From Algoriphagus sp. PAP.12 (GTDB taxonomy: Bacteria; Bacteroidota; Bacteroidia; Cytophagales; Cyclobacteriaceae), in assembly GCF_026652115.1 (NCBI RefSeq), contig NZ_JAPPSQ010000009.1, forward strand, positions 1-64,000: a stretch of 64,000 bases of DNA, in the 5' to 3' direction. The position numbers and the translations under genes were made by a program. Of this stretch, positions 19,323 to 28,366 are shown in pieces; the first letter of the stretch is position 1, and every line of letters starts with the position of its first letter. A model generated the notes under the pieces. It ran no database searches. It was given only the letters and a program-made list of their open reading frames with translations, and had not been told where the DNA came from.

Positions 19323-20081
19323 TTATTGGTTGATCCAATTTTTGAATTCGGCCACCCTTTCTCGGGCTACTACCACCATTTCCTCAAATTTTGAATTCAT
19401 CGAAAGGACCAATCTTCCATTGACATAAGGTTTGATTTCGATGAGACTTTCCAAATTAATGATCATCGAGCGATTGATTCTGTAAAAATGAAAAGGGTCC
19501 AGCAAATCATTTTCCAGCTCATTGAGGCTGTGATTAAGGATGTATTTATTGGAAGAGCCATTTTCCATTAAATAAGTAATCCCGTCTTCTGTAAAGAAAA
19601 AAGCAATTTCCTGAGTGGGAATAAATACATACTTCTTCCCTATTTTGGTTAAAAACCGTCTTCTGAAAGACTTGGGTTTTTCTTCATTCCATCTATTTTC
19701 TTTTCTGAATTTGGAGGCTAGTATCGAATTGATTTTTCTGGTCTTTTCAAATGCCTGAATGATTCTATTTTCATTGGCTGGCATAAGGATGAAGTCCAGG
19801 CAAAAAAACTGAGTAGCCTGATACGCATATTCGGTTGATTGGGCTAAAAATATGATCGGAATAGCCATACTATCCCTTTTCAAAACATCAAAAACAAAAG
19901 GCTCTGAATCAGTGACTTGACAAAAAATCAAGTCAAATTGATCAAAATTGGGACTTGAATCTTCGAGGAACTGCATCGGAGATAAAGCTAAAAAGCAGGA
20001 ATTCGGAAATTCAGTCAATTTCAATGCTTTTCTAACCAAATTTTGACTTACTGAATCACAGCCTACTAGAAGAATATTCAT
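19323..20081 (-). CDS. LytTR-type regulator with degenerate receiver
   Basis: A 252-residue regulator. The N-terminal 125 residues fold like a receiver, but position 55, where the phospho-acceptor Asp is expected, is Gln (LIFCQV), and the usual Lys-Pro of strand 5 reads Met-Pro (FILMPAN). The C-terminal LytTR DNA-binding domain is intact: KIGKKYVFIPTQEIAFFFTEDG and FYRINRSMIINLESLIEI. The receiver is therefore unlikely to be phosphorylated and may bind a ligand or act constitutively. No sensor gene is adjacent. It faces the NFACT gene with zero intergenic bases. Confidence 0.85.
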   Translation of the reverse strand: MNILLVGCDSVSQNLVRKALKLTEFPNSCFLALSPMQFLEDSSPNFDQFDLIFCQVTDSEPFVFDVLKRDSMAIPIIFLAQSTEYAYQATQFFCLDFILMPANENRIIQAFEKTRKINSILASKFRKENRWNEEKPKSFRRRFLTKIGKKYVFIPTQEIAFFFTEDGITYLMENGSSNKYILNHSLNELENDLLDPFHFYRINRSMIINLESLIEIKPYVNGRLVLSMNSKFEEMVVVARERVAEFKNWINQ

Positions 20082-20146
20082 GGGTTATTTGGGTTAAAAA
20101 TTGTGGAAACTGGGCACTTTATGAACAGGATCGATTATAAAATGTT

Positions 20147-20176
20147 TAAAAAAAAGGGGTAGAAACCTCTACCCCT
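20147..20176 (-). terminator. Rho-independent terminator of the fasciclin gene
   Basis: A 9-bp perfect stem (AGGGGTAGA/TCTACCCCT) with a 4-nt loop (20155-20176). On the minus strand it is followed by eight T. It lies 24 nt past the fasciclin stop codon. Confidence 0.85.
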
Positions 20177-20200
20177 CGATGTGCCTGTCTGAAATTAATA

Positions 20201-22066
20201 TTAGAGAGTCGGTAATAAGACCCCGTCAATCACATGCACAACGCCGTTCCCGATTGCCACATCTGCAGCTACGACATTATAGGTATTCCCCATGGCATCG
20301 GTCACGGTTACTCCAGATCCAGATTTGGTAACGGTCAATTCTTCCCCTGCCAAAGTTGGAACCATTTGAGTGCCTTCAGCTAGGTCAAATGAAAATGCAG
20401 CAGCTGGAACTACATGAAATCCAAGCGTCTTTTGAACACCATCTAGACCAATCATACCAACCAATTCCTCCAAAGAACCCGCTCCCAATTCCGTTAACAA
20501 ATTCATAAAAGCCTGATCAGTTGGCGCAAAAACAGTCATTTCCTCCGCATCCAATAAAGTTTGTCCCAAACCAGCTGCAGTCACAGCTTGCAAAAGAATA
20601 GTTAAGTTGGCCGCTGTTGCAGCTTCTACTACATTTGGAAGCGAATATTCAGGAAGTAAAACTCCATCTATTACATGTACAACTCCATTTTCAATGGCCA
20701 CATCTGCTGCTACAACTTGAGCTGAATTTCCCCAAGCATCAGTTACCATTACACCTGATCCATCTTTTGTAACAGTCAAATCCTGACCGGCAAGTGTGGT
20801 AAAGGTATTGGAAGCGTCCAAATCAGTGGAGAAAGCAACCGCTGGAACAACATGAAAACCAAGGATCGATTGAAGGTTTTCAATACCACCTATTTTGGCT
20901 ACCAGCTGGTCTAGATTATCAGCATCATATGCTTCCAAAGCTGCTGCAAATGCATCGTTAGTTGGTGCAAAGACTGTCATTGCTTCTGCATTTAACAAGG
21001 CATTGCCTAATCCTGCAGCAGTTACGGCGTCAATTAAAGTGGTCAATCCTGCCGCTTGTGCAGCTTCCACAACATTCGGCAACATCAAATCCGGCAACAT
21101 CATCCCATTTAGAACATGAACCACTCCGTTTGAAATTTCAATATCAGCAGCCACAACTTGTGCTGTTCTTCCTAGTTGATCTATCACAGTAACTGTTCCA
21201 CCAGATTTTTCTACTGTAATCTCTTGCCCAGAAAGTGTAGGAAAAGTATTAGTCGCCTGAAGATCCGAAGAAAATGCCACAGCCGGTACCACATGGAAGC
21301 CTAACACTTTTTCTAGGTTTTCAAGCCCTCCAATTTTAACTACTAATTCATTTAAATCAGAGGCATTGAAAACCTCCAAAGCAGCTGCAAAAGCCTCATT
21401 TGAAGGAGCAAAAACTGTGATCTGATCAGCAGAAAGCAGATTCTCCGCTAATCCATCGACAGCTGTCACTGCTGTGATCAGGGTTGTTAAATTATATTTT
21501 GTGGCTGCTTCTACTAAAGTCGGAGCAGGTAATTCAATCGACGGAATAAGAACTTGATCAATTACATGAACTAATCCATTTTCGATATTCACATCCGCCT
21601 GAATCACTCTTGAAGAATTTCCCGCATAATCCTTAACTATTACACCAGCTGGAGATCTTTCAATTTGTAAAGGTTGGCCTGAAAGAGTTGTAAAATAATT
21701 TACTTCTTTCAGGTTTCGAGAATAAATTTTGGATGGAACGACATGGAATCCTAAAACAGTTTGCACATTCATAGCTCCACCTACTTTTTCTACCAATTCA
21801 TTTAGATTGGAAGCACCAAATTCTTGGAGTGCATTGGCAAATGCTTCATTGGTAGGTGCAAAAACGGTAATTTGATCCTGATCTTGCAGAGTTGCCTCAA
21901 GACCCGGAATGGATCTAACCGCGGTCACCAAGGTAGTCAAACCGGCATCTTCAGCCGCTTCCATTAAGGTTGGATAAGGAATCGGACCTTGATAATCTTG
22001 ATCATCACAGGAAAGGATCGAGAGAAAAATCGATCCCAAAAAGAAGTACTTAAATAATTTTGTCAT
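20201..22066 (-). CDS. Lipoprotein with four fasciclin (FAS1) domains
   Basis: A 621-residue exported lipoprotein whose signal peptide ends in a LSILSC lipobox (Cys20). Four FAS1 domains of about 145 residues follow in tandem, each starting with a version of EAAxxxxLTTLxTAV, then TVFAPTNEAFAxAL, VLGFHVVPxxxFSxDL and ending VxNGVVHVIDGVLLP. FAS1 domains mediate adhesion to surfaces, polysaccharide or other cells. Domains 3 and 4 are the most alike, pointing to relatively recent duplication. Monocistronic, between the LytTR gene and pyk, with its own terminator. Confidence 0.93.
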   Translation of the reverse strand: MTKLFKYFFLGSIFLSILSCDDQDYQGPIPYPTLMEAAEDAGLTTLVTAVRSIPGLEATLQDQDQITVFAPTNEAFANALQEFGASNLNELVEKVGGAMNVQTVLGFHVVPSKIYSRNLKEVNYFTTLSGQPLQIERSPAGVIVKDYAGNSSRVIQADVNIENGLVHVIDQVLIPSIELPAPTLVEAATKYNLTTLITAVTAVDGLAENLLSADQITVFAPSNEAFAAALEVFNASDLNELVVKIGGLENLEKVLGFHVVPAVAFSSDLQATNTFPTLSGQEITVEKSGGTVTVIDQLGRTAQVVAADIEISNGVVHVLNGMMLPDLMLPNVVEAAQAAGLTTLIDAVTAAGLGNALLNAEAMTVFAPTNDAFAAALEAYDADNLDQLVAKIGGIENLQSILGFHVVPAVAFSTDLDASNTFTTLAGQDLTVTKDGSGVMVTDAWGNSAQVVAADVAIENGVVHVIDGVLLPEYSLPNVVEAATAANLTILLQAVTAAGLGQTLLDAEEMTVFAPTDQAFMNLLTELGAGSLEELVGMIGLDGVQKTLGFHVVPAAAFSFDLAEGTQMVPTLAGEELTVTKSGSGVTVTDAMGNTYNVVAADVAIGNGVVHVIDGVLLPTL

Positions 22067-22183
22067 AGCTATTTTAGTTGTTTATCTCAACAACTACCAG
22101 CTATTCAGAAGAATCGAAAAAAACCCTTCGAATTGTACCAAATTCATGTTCAATTGTCATTTTTATTGGGTGAACCGAAAAAC

Positions 22184-22215
22184 AAAAAAGGCTGAAACCC
22201 TTAGGAATCAGCCTT
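22184..22215 (-). terminator. Rho-independent terminator of pyk
   Basis: AAGGCTGA (22188-22195) pairs with TCAGCCTT (22208-22215) over a 12-nt loop, with six T following on the minus strand. It begins about 20 nt past the pyk stop codon. Confidence 0.8.
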
Positions 22216-22236
22216 CTTTCAAAAGATTTGGAAAAT

Positions 22237-23661
22237 CTATTCCACCATGTGGATTTTAAGCATATTGGTTCTTCCTTTTGCTTTCAATGGCATGCTAGCT
22301 GTATTGATAATTAAATCACCAGTGTTCACATGCCCATCTTTTTGAAGAGTTTTTTCGATATCAACAAAAGTCGCGTCAGTAGAAACTTGATTTTCATAGA
22401 AATAAGCTCTTACACCCCAAACCAATGACATTTGGGTAATTAATGATCTATTTCTTGTAAAAATAAAAATTCCAGCAGAAGGTCTATGAGATGCGATTTT
22501 GAAAGCTGTAAAACCAGAGGAAGTAATTCCTACAATTGCTTTGGCACTTACATTTCTAGATAATCTTGAAGCCATCAAAATCAAATTGCTGCTTAAGAAA
22601 GTAGGATCTTCTTCAGGGATCTTATACAAATGATGATAGATATCTGCATTTTGCTCCAAATAGCTGATGATGCTACTCATCGCTTTTACAGCATTAACAG
22701 GATATTTTCCAGAAGCTGTTTCTGCTGAAAGCATTACTGCATCTGCACCATCCAAGACTGCATTACCTACGTCATTTGTTTCTGCTCTAGTTGGACGAGG
22801 ATTGGAAATCATACTTTCCATCATCTGGGTTGCGATAATTACTGGCTTACAGGCAACCTTACATTTTTGCACCATTCTTTTTTGCCAGAGAGGAACTATC
22901 TCCATAGGAACTTCAACCCCCAAATCACCTCTCGCTACCATGATCGCATCAGTAGCTTCAATGATGGCATCAATATTTTCTAAAGCTTCAGGTTTTTCAA
23001 TCTTAGCAACAATCTTACAGTGTTTTCCTGCCTTTTGAATTCTTTCTCTCAAATCGATGATGTCTTCAGCAGACCGAACAAAAGAAAGAGCGATCCAATC
23101 CACATCCTGGCTTAATCCAAATGCCAAATCTTCAATGTCTTTTTCCGTCAATGAAGGTGCAGAAACTTTAGTATTTGGAAGATTAATACCTTTTCTGGAC
23201 TTCAAAATCCCACCATGGATTACTGTACAGTTAACATTCTTACCATCAGTATCATTTACTACTACTTCCAAGTTACCATCATCAATCAAAATTCGATCTC
23301 CAGCCACTACATCATTTGGAAGGTTTTGATAAACAGTACTGACTAAAGAACTTGTACCAACTACCGGGTCATTGGTGATGGTAATAGGATCTCCTGGCTT
23401 GATTTCAACACCGTTATTTTCAACTTCTCCAACACGAATTTTAGGCCCTTGCAAATCCTGAAGAATCCCCAAATTCCAATTCATCTCAGCATTTACTTTG
23501 CGGATGATTTCAATATTGGCTTGGTGAACATCATGGGATCCATGAGAAAAATTCAATCGAAAGACGTTTGCGCCGGCCAAAGCAAGACTTTTAATCGTCT
23601 CATAATTATTAGATGCAGGGCCTATTGTCGCAAGAATCTTGGTTTTGTTAATATGACTCAT
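22237..23661 (-). CDS. pyk: Pyruvate kinase
   Basis: Final glycolytic enzyme, transferring phosphate from phosphoenolpyruvate to ADP. The 474-residue product starts with TKILATIGPASNNYETI and FRLNFSHGSH, and has the catalytic-lysine block KIVAKIEKPEALENIDAI, MVARGDLGVEVP for metal binding, and the T-helix region PVIIATQMMESMI with PRPTRAETNDVGNAVLDGADAVMLSAETASG. The C-terminal allosteric domain is complete. It begins 6 nt after the IPExxxVDY-type gene, so both share the promoter upstream of that gene. Confidence 0.97.
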   Translation of the reverse strand: MSHINKTKILATIGPASNNYETIKSLALAGANVFRLNFSHGSHDVHQANIEIIRKVNAEMNWNLGILQDLQGPKIRVGEVENNGVEIKPGDPITITNDPVVGTSSLVSTVYQNLPNDVVAGDRILIDDGNLEVVVNDTDGKNVNCTVIHGGILKSRKGINLPNTKVSAPSLTEKDIEDLAFGLSQDVDWIALSFVRSAEDIIDLRERIQKAGKHCKIVAKIEKPEALENIDAIIEATDAIMVARGDLGVEVPMEIVPLWQKRMVQKCKVACKPVIIATQMMESMISNPRPTRAETNDVGNAVLDGADAVMLSAETASGKYPVNAVKAMSSIISYLEQNADIYHHLYKIPEEDPTFLSSNLILMASRLSRNVSAKAIVGITSSGFTAFKIASHRPSAGIFIFTRNRSLITQMSLVWGVRAYFYENQVSTDATFVDIEKTLQKDGHVNTGDLIINTASMPLKAKGRTNMLKIHMVE

Positions 23662-23667
23662 TGATTT

Positions 23668-24096
23668 TTAATAAGTTAACAGGTTCTCTTTAGATTTAAG
23701 TTTGCTGACGTCCAATTTCATCACGTTCTGAATAAAAGGAATTTTCGCCAGTTCGTTTGCAAATGTATTAATACTTATTTGAAAGGTTTGGTCTTGTACC
23801 AAAAGGAAATAATCCATGGACTTCAGCTCAGGGATGAGATAAGACACCTGATTGTTGGTGTTTAGGGCTTTGTTTTTGAGCAATTGAACATATCCATGCG
23901 GTAAAGAAAGGAAATATTGACTAATTTTCAGATGTGGATCCGAAAGAAACTCAATTTCTAAGTCCTCCCATTTAATGAGGTCCAGGTCCAATTGCCGATT
24001 GATCAACCAGGCCATCTTATAGTCCCTCACAGGGGACACAAGGCCCAATACATCAAAATCATACGTATGTTCAATCTGTAATTTTACCTTCTTCAT
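23668..24096 (-). CDS. IPExxxVDY family protein
   Basis: A 142-residue Bacteroidetes-restricted protein of unknown function. The naming motif appears as IPELKSMDYFLLV (Met in place of Val) in its second half. Family members normally sit beside pyk, rnc, fabF and acpP, exactly as here. It is upstream of pyk by 6 nt and divergent from acpP. No catalytic residues or membrane segments are apparent. The conserved neighbourhood hints at a link with fatty-acid synthesis or RNA processing, but this is only inference. Confidence 0.85.
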   Translation of the reverse strand: MKKVKLQIEHTYDFDVLGLVSPVRDYKMAWLINRQLDLDLIKWEDLEIEFLSDPHLKISQYFLSLPHGYVQLLKNKALNTNNQVSYLIPELKSMDYFLLVQDQTFQISINTFANELAKIPFIQNVMKLDVSKLKSKENLLTY

Positions 24097-24118
24097 TGAG
24101 GAAGAAAATGGAGCTAAA

Positions 24119-24147
24119 CAAAGTTAGAAAATTAAATTCTACACAAA
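24119..24147 (-). promoter_or_regulatory. Bacteroidetes promoter of the IPExxxVDY-pyk operon
   Basis: On the minus strand TTTG (24147-24144) is followed after 17 nt by TAACTTTG (24126-24119), fitting the TTG-N17-23-TAnnTTTG pattern of this phylum. It lies 22 nt ahead of the start codon at 24096. Confidence 0.5.
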
Positions 24148-24186
24148 GAAAACGCAATTTGCTTAAAAATTTACTTGAATCATTTC

Positions 24187-24218
24187 TTTGTCAATTAGCT
24201 TATAAATATATTTCTTTG
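24187..24218 (+). promoter_or_regulatory. Candidate promoter of acpP-fabF-rnc
   Basis: TTTG (24187-24190), a 20-nt spacer, then TTTCTTTG (24211-24218), which differs from TAnnTTTG at one base. It lies 30 nt before the acpP start and back-to-back with the minus-strand promoter of the IPExxxVDY-type gene. Confidence 0.45.
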
Positions 24219-24248
24219 CGGAGTGTTATTAACTAAACTGATCACAAA

Positions 24249-24485
24249 ATGTCTGAAATTGCACAAAAAGTAAAAGCCATCATCGTTGACAAACTGGGCG
24301 TTGAAGAATCTGAAGTGACTATGGAAGCTAGCTTCACCAATGACTTGGGAGCTGACTCTCTTGACACTGTAGAACTAATCATGGAATTCGAAAAAGAATT
24401 CAACATCTCTATCCCAGATGATCAGGCTGAGCAAATCGGCACGGTGGGACAGGCTGTTTCCTACCTTGAGGCTAACGTAAAATAA
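24249..24485 (+). CDS. acpP: Acyl carrier protein
   Basis: The 78-residue acidic carrier of type II fatty-acid synthesis. Ser37 in [16 protein letters not shown] receives the phosphopantetheine arm. Composition, length and the [16 protein letters not shown] helix are typical. It is first in a plus-strand operon, 19 nt before fabF, whose enzyme elongates acyl chains carried on this protein. Confidence 0.97.
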   Translation: MSEIAQKVKAIIVDKLGVEESEVTMEASFTNDLGADSLDTVELIMEFEKEFNISIPDDQAEQIGTVGQAVSYLEANVK

Positions 24486-24504
24486 TAACCAATAAATTCA
24501 TTCC

Positions 24505-25755
24505 ATGAATTTAAAAAGAGTTGTTGTAACTGGTATTGGTGCCCTTACCCCCATTGGCAATACTTCCGAAGAATTTTGGAAGGGATTGGTTGCGGGTGTA
24601 AGTGGCGCTGCGCCAATTACCAAGTTCGACGCTTCACTTTTCAAAACCCAGTTTGCTTGTGAAGTAAAAAACCTTGACCTGGATCAGTTTATTGATCGAA
24701 AGGAAGCCAGAAAAATGGACCCTTTCACACAATATGCTATGATCACAGCGGATGAGGCTATGGCAGACTCCGGTTTGGATCTAGAAACAATCGACAAATC
24801 CAGAGCAGGTGTAATTTGGGGATCGGGTATCGGCGGTCTGAAAACTTTCCAAGATGAGGTGACTTATTTTGCGAATGGTGACGGAACTCCTCGATTCAAC
24901 CCTTTCTTTATCCCAAAAATGATCGCTGACATCAGTGCAGGCTTTATTTCCATCAAGTATGGATTCAGAGGACCAAACTTTGTCACCGTTTCAGCCTGTG
25001 CCTCTGCAACCAATGCCCTGATTGATGCATTTAATTACATCAGACTAGGCAAAGCAGACATCTTTATTTCAGGAGGTTCCGAAGCAGCAGTAACTGAAGC
25101 AGGAATCGGCGGGTTCAATGCCATGAAGGCACTTTCCCAAAGAAATGATTCTCCTGAGACTGCCTCCAGACCATTTGATAAAGACCGAGACGGATTTGTA
25201 TTAGGTGAAGGTGCAGGAGCATTGATCCTTGAAGAATATGAGCATGCCAAAGCCCGTGGAGCAAAGATTTATGCTGAGCTTGTAGGTGGCGGAATGTCTG
25301 CAGATGCCAATCACATCACAGCACCACATCCAGAAGGATTGGGAGCTAGCTCTGTGATGGACTTTGCACTTCAAGATGCTAATTTGAAACCAGAAGATAT
25401 TGATTACATCAATGTGCATGGAACTTCCACTCCTCTTGGAGATGTGAGTGAAACCAAAGCAATCCAAAAAATATTTGGTGACCATGCATACAAATTGAAT
25501 ATCAGTAGTACCAAATCCATGACGGGTCACCTTCTTGGAGCTGCAGGTGCTATCGAAGCAATTGCTTCTATCAAGGCCATTCAAACAGGCATAATCCCTC
25601 CTACTATCAATCATTTCACCGATGATGAAACCTTTGATCCGGGATTAAACTTGACCTTTAATAAAGCTCAGCAAAGGGAAGTAAACTATGCTTTGAGTAA
25701 CACTTTTGGATTTGGCGGTCACAACTGTTCTGTCATTTTCAAAAAATATAACTGA
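24505..25755 (+). CDS. fabF: Beta-ketoacyl-ACP synthase II
   Basis: Condensing enzyme that elongates acyl-ACP with malonyl-ACP. The 416-residue thiolase-fold protein has the active-site Cys in VSACASATNALIDAF and the two catalytic histidines in NVHGTSTPLGD and SMTGHLLGAAGA. The C-terminal NTFGFGGHNCSVIFKK is typical. The Cys-His-His set identifies a KAS I/II elongating enzyme rather than the FabH initiator. Context with acpP upstream and rnc directly downstream is the standard bacterial arrangement. Confidence 0.96.
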   Translation: MNLKRVVVTGIGALTPIGNTSEEFWKGLVAGVSGAAPITKFDASLFKTQFACEVKNLDLDQFIDRKEARKMDPFTQYAMITADEAMADSGLDLETIDKSRAGVIWGSGIGGLKTFQDEVTYFANGDGTPRFNPFFIPKMIADISAGFISIKYGFRGPNFVTVSACASATNALIDAFNYIRLGKADIFISGGSEAAVTEAGIGGFNAMKALSQRNDSPETASRPFDKDRDGFVLGEGAGALILEEYEHAKARGAKIYAELVGGGMSADANHITAPHPEGLGASSVMDFALQDANLKPEDIDYINVHGTSTPLGDVSETKAIQKIFGDHAYKLNISSTKSMTGHLLGAAGAIEAIASIKAIQTGIIPPTINHFTDDETFDPGLNLTFNKAQQREVNYALSNTFGFGGHNCSVIFKKYN

Positions 25756-25762
25756 TCAGGGT

Positions 25763-26503
25763 TTGAAACTCTTTCAGCAACTCGGAGTACATCTTCTCTT
25801 TCTCAATAAAAAAGACAAAAGGCTTGCTGCCGCCATCAAATTGATGACTGGCAGCAAGCCTTTTAATATTTCCCTATACCGACTCGCCATCACTCCTGCA
25901 GGATTGGGTGAAGAAACCAGCCAAGGATTTAAAATTTCCAATGAACGACTGGAATTCCTTGGGGACGCTATACTAGGAGCTGTAATAGCAGAGCATCTTT
26001 TCCAGAAATACCCCTATAGAGACGAGGGTTTCCTAACAGAAACCAGATCAAAATTGGTCAACAGGGAAAGTCTCAACCAAACAGGGATCAAAATTGGTCT
26101 TCGTAAGATTCTTGACCAAGAACTGGAAAACAGAACTTTTACAGGCAATAAATCTCTCTTTGGAGACATGTTGGAGGCATTAATCGGAGCCACTTATTTG
26201 GATCATGGCTATGCTTTCACCAAGAAGTTTATTCTAAAACGGATCTTGCTTCATTTTGACCTGGAAGGAATGATCGCCACCACTACCAATTACAAAAGTA
26301 AAATCATTGAATGGTCCCAAAAGGAAAATAAACAGGTAGAATTTAAAGTTTTACATGTGCATGGGAACCAGAGATTCAAGGAATTTATTGTTGCTTTGGA
26401 AGTAGAAAACAAAGAAGTAGCCCAAGGCAAAGGGAGTACCAAGAAAAAAGCAGAACAGGATGCTTCCAAAAATGCCTGTGAAGAACTCAACATAGCCACC
26501 TGA
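25763..26503 (+). CDS. rnc: Ribonuclease III
   Basis: Double-strand-specific endoribonuclease for rRNA and mRNA processing. The nuclease signature NERLEFLGDAILGAV and the second acidic helix GDMLEALIGATYLDHGY provide the metal-binding Glu/Asp residues. A C-terminal dsRNA-binding domain follows (YKSKIIEWSQKENK, then GKGSTKKKAEQDASKNACEEL). The usual Thr-His-x-Ser after the first helix reads TPAG. I start at TTG 25763, 7 nt after the fabF stop. The frame is open back to an ATG at 25706 inside fabF, but that adds residues not expected in the family. A 15-bp stem lies inside the first quarter of this gene. Confidence 0.93.
   Translation: MKLFQQLGVHLLFLNKKDKRLAAAIKLMTGSKPFNISLYRLAITPAGLGEETSQGFKISNERLEFLGDAILGAVIAEHLFQKYPYRDEGFLTETRSKLVNRESLNQTGIKIGLRKILDQELENRTFTGNKSLFGDMLEALIGATYLDHGYAFTKKFILKRILLHFDLEGMIATTTNYKSKIIEWSQKENKQVEFKVLHVHGNQRFKEFIVALEVENKEVAQGKGSTKKKAEQDASKNACEELNIAT
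25817..25864 (+). promoter_or_regulatory. Long perfect hairpin inside rnc
   Basis: AAAAGGCTTGCTGCC (25817-25831) is exactly complementary to GGCAGCAAGCCTTTT (25850-25864). The 18-nt loop contains a further 5-bp helix (CATCA/TGATG). A near-continuous RNA duplex of this size in a coding region is unexpected by chance and would be a natural RNase III substrate in the enzyme's own mRNA. Confidence 0.6.
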
Positions 26504-26519
26504 TTTTGATATCAATTCT

Positions 26520-28361
26520 ATGTCATCAATAAAAATCGGAGCAGCCACACTCAACCAAACTCCACTAGACTGGAAAGGAAATTTTAATAGGATTGTCAGT
26601 GCCATTGAGCAAGCGAAATCTGAACAAATTGAAATCCTTTGCTTTCCCGAGCTGGCTATCACCGGCTATGGATCTGAGGATCTATTCTTAAGCTATTGGT
26701 ATCCTAAAAAAGCTCTGGAACAACTCAAGGCTTTAATTCCTTTTACAAGCGGAATTACAGTGGCTGTAGGCCTTCCGGTAAGGGTTGGCACTCAAGTATA
26801 CAATACAGTCGCTATCGTTGAAAATAGCCAGCTAAAAGGCTTTGTAGCGAAGCAATTCCTTGCCATAGACGGAGTTCATTATGAATTCCGATGGTTTACC
26901 CCTTGGAAGGCATTTGAAAAAATTGAATTTGACTTTTTTGGCCAGACCGTCCCATTCGGGGACATAACTTTCCATCATGAAAATATCCACTACGGATTTG
27001 AAATCTGTGAAGATGCATGGAGAGGACCTGTCCGACCGGCTTATAGACTACAAGAAAGAAAAGTTGACCTCATTTTCAACCCAAGTGCAAGCCATTTTGC
27101 AATGGGTAAAACTCAGGAGAGAAAAGAACTGATCGAATCCAGCTCAGAGATTTTCGATTGCTACTATTGCTATGTCAATCTCTTGGGAAATGAAGCGGGA
27201 AGGATGATCTTCGATGGAGAAACGATGCTAGCCAAATCAGGCAAACTCCTGTACAGAAATCAGCTGCTCTCCTACCAAGATATCCAGTTGCAATCCTTTT
27301 ATTTAAAGGATGAAGTGCAGCTAGTGGCTCCTATTTTGGAGAAAGAGAAAGAATTTGTCCAGGCAGCTAGCTTGGCTCTTTTCGATTATATGAGAAAAAG
27401 CCGAAGCAAAGGATTTGTCCTCTCCCTATCTGGAGGTGCTGATTCCTCCACGATTGCCGTTTTGGTGGCGGAAATGGTAAGACGTGGATTGGAAGAATTG
27501 GGAGTAGAGACATTTTGTAAAAAAGTCGGTATACCTATTCCTGAAACTGACAAAGACATTGAAAAAGGGTTGGTTAATCAGTTATTGACCACTGCGTATC
27601 AAGGGACTAAAAACTCTTCAGACGATACCTTCCAAAGTGCCAAAAATTTGGCAGAAAGTCTGGGTGCAGTCTTTTATGATTGGAAAATCGATGAAGAAGT
27701 AGAATCCTACACTTCCAAGATCGAAAAGGCAATTGGTAGGGAATTGACTTGGGAAAAAGACGATATTACACTTCAAAACATTCAGGCAAGAGCGCGTTCT
27801 CCGATTATCTGGATGCTTGCCAACATCAATAATGCATTGCTTCTTTCCACTTCCAACAGGTCTGAAGGAGATGTAGGCTATGCGACCATGGATGGAGATA
27901 CGAGTGGCAGTATTTCACCGATAGCCGCTGTAGATAAATATTTTATTCTTCATTGGCTCAGATGGGCTCAGGAAAACTTGGACAGACCAGGGCTGCAATA
28001 TGTTAATTCTCTTCAGCCAACGGCAGAACTGAGGCCTCTGGAAAGAACCCAGACGGATGAAAAAGATTTGATGCCTTATGCATTGATCGTGGAAATAGAA
28101 AAACTTGCCATCCGGGATCAACGTTCACCCATGGATATCTATTTAATCCTGAAAGAAGAGCTTGAAATAGATGCTCTTCAATTAAAAGGATATATTAAAA
28201 AATTCTTTCAACTTTGGTCACGAAATCAATGGAAGCGAGAAAGACTTGCCCCTTCTTTTCACTTGGATCAATTTAATGTAGACCCGAAAACCTGGTATAG
28301 ATTCCCGATTCTTTCTGGTGGATTTGCCGAAGAGTTGGAATTATTGGATAAAACTGAATAA
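26520..28361 (+). CDS. nadE: Glutamine-dependent NAD(+) synthetase
   Basis: Last step of NAD synthesis, amidating nicotinate adenine dinucleotide with ammonia from glutamine. The 613-residue product fuses an N-terminal nitrilase-type glutaminase to a C-terminal synthetase. The glutaminase triad is visible: Glu in CFPELAITGYG, Lys in FVAKQFLAIDGVHYE and Cys in YGFEICEDAW. The synthetase begins with the PP-loop LSLSGGADSSTIAVL, and has STSNRSEGDVGYATMDGDTSG and AELRPLERTQTDE further on. The length matches the two-domain class. It begins 16 nt after rnc. Confidence 0.96.
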   Translation: MSSIKIGAATLNQTPLDWKGNFNRIVSAIEQAKSEQIEILCFPELAITGYGSEDLFLSYWYPKKALEQLKALIPFTSGITVAVGLPVRVGTQVYNTVAIVENSQLKGFVAKQFLAIDGVHYEFRWFTPWKAFEKIEFDFFGQTVPFGDITFHHENIHYGFEICEDAWRGPVRPAYRLQERKVDLIFNPSASHFAMGKTQERKELIESSSEIFDCYYCYVNLLGNEAGRMIFDGETMLAKSGKLLYRNQLLSYQDIQLQSFYLKDEVQLVAPILEKEKEFVQAASLALFDYMRKSRSKGFVLSLSGGADSSTIAVLVAEMVRRGLEELGVETFCKKVGIPIPETDKDIEKGLVNQLLTTAYQGTKNSSDDTFQSAKNLAESLGAVFYDWKIDEEVESYTSKIEKAIGRELTWEKDDITLQNIQARARSPIIWMLANINNALLLSTSNRSEGDVGYATMDGDTSGSISPIAAVDKYFILHWLRWAQENLDRPGLQYVNSLQPTAELRPLERTQTDEKDLMPYALIVEIEKLAIRDQRSPMDIYLILKEELEIDALQLKGYIKKFFQLWSRNQWKRERLAPSFHLDQFNVDPKTWYRFPILSGGFAEELELLDKTE

Positions 28362-28366
28362 AACTT

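Noticed and set aside
20201-22066. Repeated DNA as a mobile or satellite element
   Set aside because: The repeats are in-frame FAS1 domains of one gene and explain the DNA-level similarity.
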